Origin: Apostichopus californicus
Taxonomy: Eukaryota; Echinodermata; Holothuroidea; Aspidochirotida; Stichopodidae
Direction of reading: 5' to 3'
Assembly: GCA_020650975.1 (NCBI GenBank)
Contig: JAIPMN010002948.1
Location: 1 to 43,880, forward strand
Length of the DNA: 43,880 bases
The number at the start of each line of letters is the position of its first letter. Within the stretch, counting starts at the first letter, position 1. Under the pieces are notes generated by a model. It ran no database searches. It was not told the origin of the DNA and saw nothing but the letters and a program-made list of their open reading frames with translations. This document shows positions 34,013-43,880 of this stretch, one piece after another. Position numbers and translations under genes: made by a program.

Positions 34013-37000
34013 ATGTACTACGTTCCAAGAGGAGGAAATAGAGGTGGAGCCGATCAATTTAAATGGGAAGACGTGAAAGAAGACAAGGGTCGAGAATGTT
34101 ACCTGGGTAGGCCCTATTGTTTTAGCTTTATCGTAACGTTAGCATAGCGCTTCGTAACGTAAGCATCGTAACGTTAGCATAGCGCATGCATAGGCTAGCA
34201 TGTAACTTCCACTAGCACTACGTGACCTAGGCCAGGCTACAGCCTAGATGCTGAGTACTTGGGTTATTGGGTATCTTTGGTCTACAAAGTTGTACTGTTA
34301 GGATAAAATGGTTGCGTAAATTTTAATTTTGACGGATGAAATAGGCACAATTCTAATTTGGCATCCTCTTGAAGTTTCCTTTGAAAGATATTAATTATAT
34401 TGGAACATTTGAAGTTAATATGCTCTATATGTTTAAGTCTATTTCCCATGAAGAACTACTTAATCCTAACCACAGCGCACCAGCATTCCTAAATAGTCAA
34501 CCAATGTCAACCAATTGTAATTTTACCTTAGCCTTTGAATACAGAACCGTGTGTGGTCCAACTTACTTTTACATACAGTTTTATTTAATTTTTATAATGA
34601 GTTTGTTTTGTAAGATGTTAAGTACAGGAGAAGCATGCCAATGCATGTATCCTTCTTGATGTTTGCTGATTTGAGATGAACAGACATTTCAACTGTTTTA
34701 TTTTGCGCTAACTTCTTTTTCAGAAAACAATGTCATACTGTGGGTGGTTCAAGTTAATAGAAGTTTTTTTTTATTCTTGTTCATCATAGAATTCTTATGT
34801 AGTGCTGCTAAGCTGTATATTGCCAAAGCAGCCATGGTTCAAGCTAGCTGCACCATTTTATCTTCACTGTTCTTATTGAAATGTTAAAAATGTCACAGGA
34901 AATTACAGGATTTGCATTCTGTACCATGTATATAGCAGATAGCCAATATTTTCAGTTAACTCTGTTACTGAAAATTTCACATGTGTAGATTTTTTCAGTA
35001 CTTGATGTCCTTGAAAACAAAGTTTATTTGGGCAAATGACGCTGATTTCCTTTTCATGTATTTCATTTCTTTTCACATAGGTCACTCTTTGATGGCCCCA
35101 GTGGGACGTTGGCAGAAGAATAAAGATTTGCAATGGTTCAGCAAAGACAAACAAAATGAGGGCACAGGGAGTGTCAGTACCGAAATCCAAAAAGCAAGAG
35201 ATGCTGAAAGGGAAGCAATGCTTATTGCATTGTAAGTGAAAGCTGAAATGGCTGACAACTCAAAACTAAAATTAGAGGACAATTGACAACAACTTTATAC
35301 ATACATGACCAAATGTGATTATTGTTCAACTCATACTTCATGTTTTTTATGCCTAAGGAATAATTACTCAGTAAGGAACACTAAATCTCCCCGCCCTTAC
35401 CCATTGGCTTAACTTCATTTCATGAGTATCATGAGGAAACTGCATGAATATCATCTTAATGTTATATTTAGTATTATTGTTCTTATATAACCTACACACC
35501 TAGGTAAGAATCTATAGCCTCCCCCATTCCCTTCCCCCAACCCCCCCTCCCACCCCCGATATTCACCATTGTGGCTTATTTTTCCTTTTTGTTCCAAATA
35601 GAGGCCAGAAGGTTGGAGACCGGTTAGCTGCAGAGACGATGAAGCCTCAAACAGATGACAGTCTGCTGAAGCTGCAAAGGTTAGGGAATCATTTTCTTGT
35701 GTAATTGATGATAGCATTATTTTGCACAACCAGTACAATGATCATATGATGCAAAAAACATATTACTGAATGTTCCCAGTTCAGTTGTGAAACCCCTGCT
35801 CTATCAAAGTGAGCATGGACTTTGTGATGTGCAGCCGTCAACTATTTTGTTCATTTTGATATGTACCCCTTATGTATTTCTACAAGTGTTTATTTATGGA
35901 TAGTTCACATGATGTCCCAAGTAACAGGCCAGCCCCATCAGACTGGTTGGTTTAAAGTCCGCTGTGGGCCCACAGGGATCTTGTTTGCACTCACAGATGA
36001 AAATGAGCTTCAGATGAAATAAATGAAAGTAAATATGTATGTGAAAACATCCTTTTATCCATTTTATCTTAATTAAATATATCAATTTTATTTCTCCAGA
36101 TCAAAGCCTGCCAAACACAAGAAGAAACAAAAGGAGAAAGAGAAGAAGAAAGGAAAGAGAAAAAATAAGGAAATACTTAAGAAGTACAAGAACAAGAAAT
36201 CAAAAAGGAAGAGAAGAGATTCCTCAGACTCTGATGGAACAGAATCTTCATCTGAGAGTGAGAGGTCTGTTGAAAATAATTTAATAATATTTACTCAGAT
36301 ATTGAACTCCTAACAAACAAACAAAAAAAACTTTGTGTAAAGCATGAGGAATCCTATTGGGTCAAGATGGTATGTGTGTGATGGGGGAGGGGATATGTAT
36401 GTGATACTCAGATTTGTTAACACAACACCCCCCACAGGAACCAATTTTTCAGTGATATTTTACAGAAATCTACCTCATGATCCAATGATAGTCCCTATTT
36501 TCATAAGGCTCAACTCTGTTGTATATTTAATAAGTGGTTAAATTTGTCAGCAGCCTATTTGGAACAATTTTTGAATTATTATACCATTCTGTACTGTTGT
36601 CTCATATCGTGCTTCAGAGCACTTGTACTGACAGTATGAACAATTCTGAACCATCATTATCTAATGAAAGCAGGATATTGATAAGTTCTCATACTGACAG
36701 TTCTAGTGCTTTGAAGCATGACATGAAAGTACAACACTTATGAAATTTTCCTAACTGGGCATGTGTCAGCAATTTCCTCAATTGTGTACCTTGCTTTCTA
36801 CAATATTTTGTCCCCACTTAAAAATCATTGTCATAGCAACAGCATTGGAACTTGCTGAACATTTTGCATCGATAATCACATGTTCAGATCCGTAACAACA
36901 TTTTCGCCTCTAATTTCAACTTTCAGTGATTCCGATTCCTCGTCTGACAATGAAAGAGAACAGCCTGCCAAGAAAAGGAAGCACAGCAGAGGAAAGGAGC

Positions 37001-37137
37001 ACAGAGGAGGAAGAGAAAGGGACAGTTATCACCACAGAGAAAAAATAGACAAGAACAGTAGTAGAACAGATAGAGACAGGAGGAAGAGAGGGAGTAGCAG
37101 AGAAAGGGAAAGAAAGAAATATTATGACAAAAGATGA
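34013..37137 (+). CDS. MMTAG2: MMTAG2 / C1orf35 homologue, complete
   Basis: Homologue of human multiple myeloma tumour-associated protein 2 (C1orf35), a conserved, little-characterised, highly basic protein expected in the nucleus. Five exons: 34013-34106, 35081-35231, 35602-35679, 36100-36264, 36927-37137. They join in phase to 232 codons plus stop; human is 263. The conserved N-terminus shows [17 protein letters not shown] (about 6-22), then [19 protein letters not shown] (33-51) and an acidic/basic helix ending AREAERE-like [13 protein letters not shown]. From about residue 109 it is low complexity: Lys-rich, then Ser/Asp-rich, then Arg/Lys/Glu ([16 protein letters not shown]). The fourth intron has a weak donor (AG|GTCTGT). 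The ATG follows CCCACA closely and is the first in the matching frame. Confidence 0.93.
34131..34206. repeat. CGTAACGTTAGCATAGCGC repeat in MMTAG2 intron 1
   Basis: Two good and one partial copies of a 19-bp CGTAACGTTAGCATAGCGC word lie about 35 bp apart, within 30 bp of the first MMTAG2 donor site. The words are CpG-containing and close to the transcription start, so they might be factor-binding sites, but nothing identifies a factor. Confidence 0.5.
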
Positions 37138-40100
37138 AAGTAGTAGGAAATGTAAATGGGATACTAATACTATGTGTGAAGGATATGGACGGATGGGGCT
37201 GGTTCAGAAGAACAGATTGGGAGGGGAAAACAATAACAGAAGGAGAAATGTGAAGGAAAAAGTCTTGTGTGAAAAGATTATGATGATAATAGCGGGAAAC
37301 ACAAATGGACAGTTATAATGAAGTATACGATGAATGGAGGGTGTCTAGAAAACCAGTAAGAGAAATATTGGGAGAATGAAAATCATCAGCAAAAATAGCC
37401 TGAAGCAGAAAGGAAGATATGGATTGAGCAGAGCTGAAAATATATAGAATGGACAGTTACGAAGGAAATTGATGAAGAGAGGAGAAATACCAGAATAGTT
37501 CCTAAAATAAATCGTACTTGCTGTCTTGCATACAGTGCATTTGAACATGTCCCACACATGGAGTTGTGTGATCGTTATTACTGCAGCTGTTGTTTGCGAC
37601 ATTATTCTGTCACTTGTGCTACACCGACACAATCCCCTTTAATGGCATATTACCCATGTCTAATATCATGTCCATGTACTCTGTGTGATATATCATAGTT
37701 AAAATCGATTTAGCATTTGTCTTCACATTTTAATAGGTTTTAATGGGAACTACTTGAGCAAAGTTTTGAGCTTCAGTAAATCTAATCACATATAATATAC
37801 AGAATGTTAAACATGATCCCTTCACCGCCTACATAGGTCTGCACCTTAGTAGCCTAAGCCTACTACTTACTACTACTGTGATACATAAACCTAACTGGCA
37901 GTAGCTTTCTGGCATTGCGAAATTGTTATAGTCACAACATATTTTATATGCAATCTACCTCGGCTGGACAGTTGTTATGAATTTGCTCGTGGTGGGATCA
38001 CCAAATCTAGATCTGCAAGTCTTTAATGGGGAAACAAAGTAAAACAGATTTAAACAGTTTTGTTTTTCATTTATTCTCTCTTACTATGATGGGATGGAGG
38101 GTGTTGGCAGGACTGGTGTAACAAGTTAGTGATGTATCAAGTATATAAGACCACTTTACCTGTCAGAAATGGTTGATGCTATGGTAACAACTACAAACTA
38201 TATAGTAAAATTTCTTTGAGAACTTTATGACATGAACAAAGCACAGGTTTTACATTTTAAAGATGCTTTCTCCTCAGCTCACTGCAAAAGATATTCTTCT
38301 TGGAAACTGGTTAAATTAAAACCCATTTGATTTCATCCATTACTTTGACCAAGCCAAGTAATATTCAAACGTAACTCAATGCCATGTCAAATAGATCTTT
38401 GTGCGTCCAACCATTGGCTAGTTTTGTTAATAAATTGTAGTCATTCACAATCAAGTACTTTTTGTTTTTCTCGAATTTGATGTTATATTTCTGTTGCAAA
38501 CCTTATTTCATTAATTGTCCGATTTTGACAGTCCCAATATCTTTCCTTTCCTGTAAATGTCGTATATGGTACTAGCGAGATGTGACAATTAGTTGCAATA
38601 CCTGTTTGCTGATGAATTTGGGAAAAACAAACTTCTGAAGCAGATTCAATGTTTCTTATTATAAATGCACTCTGACCAGGTGGGTTTAATGGAGAAAAGC
38701 TGTCGGAATTGAAAGAAAGAAATTTATTTTCTGTTGCCCTTATGGCGCGAACAATTTTAGCATGCTCATTACACAAAGGTAACCTGTATATTTATTCGTA
38801 TCGTCCACTTTTTTGCAAAATATAGCTTTCACTTTCTAAACTTACCTCGCCCAATGTTTTCTCACTCACTTTCACTGATAGCAAGACAAAGAATAAGTAG
38901 ACCAGAATATGTTCCTTTTTTCTTTCCCTGTTTTTTAATGGTTCCGTATAATGACAGATTTTTGCTTGCTACAAAATGGGGAACAACGACCGGAAATAAT
39001 GGACTGTGTCATGACCTTAACATCGCAAGAACTGAAAAAAAACCGCCTAGATTGGTGGTAATGCTCTAAAGTCTTGTGAAGTTGTGGTAATGTATCTCCT
39101 AGTTCAAACTGTTTATTCTGCTAGGAAAATAAATACTTTATCACCATTAAAGGTGACTTTAAGCAGAATTTAATAGTCTTGATTTATGTCACAATCCAAG
39201 CAAAAATAATTGACTGGTGGTTGTTTCTACAGTTATTTTACTTTTCAAGAATCCTTGACCAGTTTCAGGATTCAAAACTCTACTTGATTGGTTTTGTCCA
39301 AGAAGCTTAAAAGATGCCAATATCTCAAGGCTAGCCAAAGTGATCCAACACAGTCCATAATTTCAGGTCACAGATTGTTACCGGAAAGTGCACAGAAAAT
39401 GAACATATGCAAATTGATGATGAAAGAAAACTTAAAGTGAGAAGACAAACAATCATTGATTCTTAAAGTTACAACAAAATCAATTAGCAAAAAATTTGGT
39501 CCCTTTCACAGGATTCCTTTATCTTCTGCTGCTGCTTCAAAGGGGGGTGGGGTAGGGGGTTATCACTAACAGAGATCAAAAATTACATCAATACATGGAA
39601 ATTGATAATTTCACTTGACTACCTACTGGGGCCATACCATTACTAATTGACTTAATCACTGGTAAAAAAAAAAATGGAAAGAAATTCAAACAGGAATAGC
39701 AACCCACAACCATTAAAACAAATAATATCCGAAGACCCCAAATCCATTCTACATCATGTGACTTCACATTTTCTTTACGGGTTACATTCTCGTCCCTTAT
39801 ATATGTATTACCTAAACTGATTTTGGAAACACCTGAAAAGGAAAATTATGCGTTCCTTAACGTTTATTCTGAAGAGATGAGGATTTTTTGCTTTCTGCTC
39901 AGAATTCCCATCTCAAATGATGATGATATGTAAAGAGAAACAATTTACCTCATGAAACCTCCACCAAAGATCGTCACAAGACGAGAGAGACAGCTCATTA
40001 TTTAAATACAAATGGCACACCGCCTGCTCCGAGTGGAGTTTTAAAAGCGATGAACCGAGAGAACATTACACGGCACAACGTCATTATCATGAGTTGTACA

Positions 40101-42121
40101 CAACGGTGGCTAATTGCATCGGTCATTGCAGACAGTCGATGGGTAACTTTCAAAATTGCTAGACAAAATGGACCTTTGTATATTTATGGAAAAATTTGAT
40201 GCCTTCACAATATTGTAAAGAACCTGAGAGCTAATAATGATGATTTCTGTGCAAGAAATACAGTCACACGAAATATGTCGCACGGTTACGGCAGGCCACG
40301 ATATTTTAATAGCACAACAACAGAGCTCAACTTTAAATATTCCTAACGTCCAATAGTTTAATGTCTTAGACACTAAGGCTTAATGACCATGCAAAGATGG
40401 ATGGAAAATTTCAGAGATTTTGTGGAACAACCCTAAATGAAAAGAAAAGGAGAGACAAAATATGGCATAAATTTCCTTTTAACAGGAAAAAACTGACATC
40501 ATAATGAACTGCACCAAACTGATGGAATGTCTTCTTTCATAGAAATGTTGCTCCTTCCTCGTCTCGAAAAGACAGATATTTTAAAAACAATTTTCAGTAA
40601 TTCTACAGTCTATATGCATACATGCTACACATATTTGTCATGTTATTTTCTGCACAAAGAATGATTTTCAAGAAAACTTTCCAACAGAGGGAGCATTGGC
40701 CTCCCGTCACACACATTGGTAGCAGAACTTATACCAGCGCAGGTACAATTCCTCTCGACCAAACATGCTTTAGAGAGTAAAAATACGATAAGCTAATAGG
40801 AAGCAAAGTCAGCAAACTGCTCTCAGAGTTTCAGACTATGTGCTATTTTAAAACAAAAGCAAATTGATGTAACTGTGAATATATTAATATCTTTAATTCA
40901 CAATTATTTTTTTTCATTTTTGACATTTTTTCTCTCTCTGTAAATCTTCTCCAAACTTCCCAGAGAAACTATACGCTAGTAAATTCACAACAATTTTTTG
41001 TGATAGCTCTTTTAAAGAAAAATGGCTTAGTAAATAAGATGAATGGTTAATTGTTGAACAACGTAGAAAGATTCAGAGTATATGATACGCTACTCTCAGC
41101 CAGTACAGACTTGACTGCAAAAAGAATATTACTACTATTAACTGTACAGGGTGAAGAAGAAGAATCAGGCCGGATAGCAGAGGCTCAAAATAGGTTGGTT
41201 TCTCTGTGCCATGTCTCATGGTGAACATTAAATACCAAAAAAAAATGAAAAAAAACAAAGAAAGGAAAACCAACTTAGAACAATCACAATACTTTCAAAG
41301 CATTTGAATATTTTTCTTGTATACCAAAATTTTGATTGCAAAAATTGCTACTAGAAACAAGCACAAGTTGACAAAGAAGAGTTATACAGTATGTGCAAAC
41401 TTGAAGGATGTGCAGGCACTACTATACAGTGTCCCCTTGTCCCTCCCACCCTTCCCTACCTCCTTCCCCTCCCCCCCCCCACACACACAAAATCCCACAA
41501 CAAATTGAAGATCTTTTAGTCTTGCACCCGTACAGCTTCTGCCATGATTGAGACATCTGCACACATAATACAGTTTAAGAATACCTAATACATTCTAACA
41601 TTCCTTTTGTCTAAACAGTTTCCAAATGAACTTTGAAATGAGAGTGAAAGAAACATGAAATTACCCCAGTGGTTGACAAAGGGTTTTATAATTACGAGAG
41701 CAAGTTTACATTCCCATAAAGGACTACAAAGAATTGCCAAACACTTTCTATTCAACGGCAAAGAAATGCCACACACACCGAGGACATTCTTGTGTAACAC
41801 TACATAGATTTGAAGAAAAAATATGCTTTTTTCCCTGTTATAATCACCTCTTCAGAGCCTCTTTGTTGGAAACTTTTTCCACAACATTTCAAATCTATGT
41901 AAAACTTGCTTCAATGCCGGACTGTGATGTGAAGATTCGACTACGTGTTTCCATAAACAAACAAAAAAGAGAGAGAATAAACAAAAGGTGAATAAAGAGG
42001 GGGTGTTATTCCCATAACAAATTGGGAAGTATGATTTTCCCATGAGCAAATGGTTACACATAAACAGACCTAGTGTGTTGGACTTTTCTTTATTTTACCA
42101 CACCGCTTTTTTTCTCTCCGA
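37138..42121. other. Region between convergent MMTAG2 and ARF
   Basis: No credible coding exon was found on either strand. It should hold the 3' UTRs of MMTAG2 (from the left) and ARF (from the right). For ARF a minus-strand AATAAA lies at 42089-42094, only 28 bp past the stop, so a more distal signal may be used. Purine-rich plus-strand composition continues about 350 bp beyond the MMTAG2 stop. A 97-codon minus frame at 38483-38776 has no recognisable similarity. Short G/C runs occur at 39541-39560 and 41467-41480. Confidence 0.55.
37506..37511 (+). terminator. Candidate MMTAG2 polyadenylation signal
   Basis: First canonical AATAAA on the plus strand after the MMTAG2 stop, 369 bp downstream. 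Other AATAAA words occur further on (near 38429 and 39128), so usage is uncertain. Confidence 0.35.

Positions 42122-43880
<1,759 letters not shown>

Noticed and set aside
38483..38776. 97-codon minus-strand open frame between MMTAG2 and ARF
   Set aside because: Unrecognised sequence in AT-rich DNA; no neighbouring exons. Could be revisited with expression data.

Overview
This is a 43.9-kb piece of animal nuclear DNA. It holds four intron-containing protein genes with GT-AG introns throughout, separated by AT-rich, repeat-laden DNA with many G/C homopolymer runs. Gene content and intron style indicate a metazoan. Frequent GTAACGTTAG-like and TAGGCCTA-like words, dense hAT-like MITEs and long poly-G/poly-C runs suggest a marine invertebrate deuterostome, perhaps an echinoderm; that assignment is a weak inference. 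A 10-N gap (26326-26335) shows it is a draft assembly, and the window ends in a 24-A run.

Layout. (1) 1-5048: no coding exon found; presumed 3' UTR/flank of the first gene plus several repeats. (2) 5049-12036, minus: a complete GALNT11-type polypeptide GalNAc-transferase, 10 coding exons and 630 codons, joined with every splice phase consistent. (3) 12037-16654: intergenic, with a foldback repeat and a hAT-like element that carries a nested second element with a clear target-site duplication. (4) 16655-32734, minus: a complete SRBD1 (Tex-like S1 RNA-binding protein) gene, 17 coding exons and 794 codons. Its introns hold a decayed hAT transposase end, a hAT MITE, a TTAA-flanked MITE, a tRNA-like repeat and a 20-copy 56-bp tandem array. 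(5) 32735-34012: short head-to-head intergenic region. (6) 34013-37137, plus: an MMTAG2 (human C1orf35) homologue, 5 exons and 232 codons. (7) 37138-42121: no recognised gene; downstream flanks of two convergent genes. (8) 42122-43561, minus: the last three coding exons of a class I ADP-ribosylation factor (ARF1-like). The N-terminal exons lie beyond the right edge.

How the genes relate. They are housekeeping-type genes, not a cluster with one function: Golgi O-glycosylation (GALNT11), nucleic-acid binding (SRBD1), a basic probably nuclear protein (MMTAG2) and Golgi vesicle traffic (ARF). The convergent MMTAG2-ARF pair matches my recollection that ARF1 and C1orf35 are convergent neighbours in human, so it may be ancient microsynteny.

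The most unusual signal is that local tandem duplications repeatedly span gene-structure boundaries: the 3' splice site of SRBD1 exon 8 (about 20 copies), the 3' splice site of GALNT11 exon 7, the 5' splice site of an ARF exon, and the stop codon/3' UTR of SRBD1.
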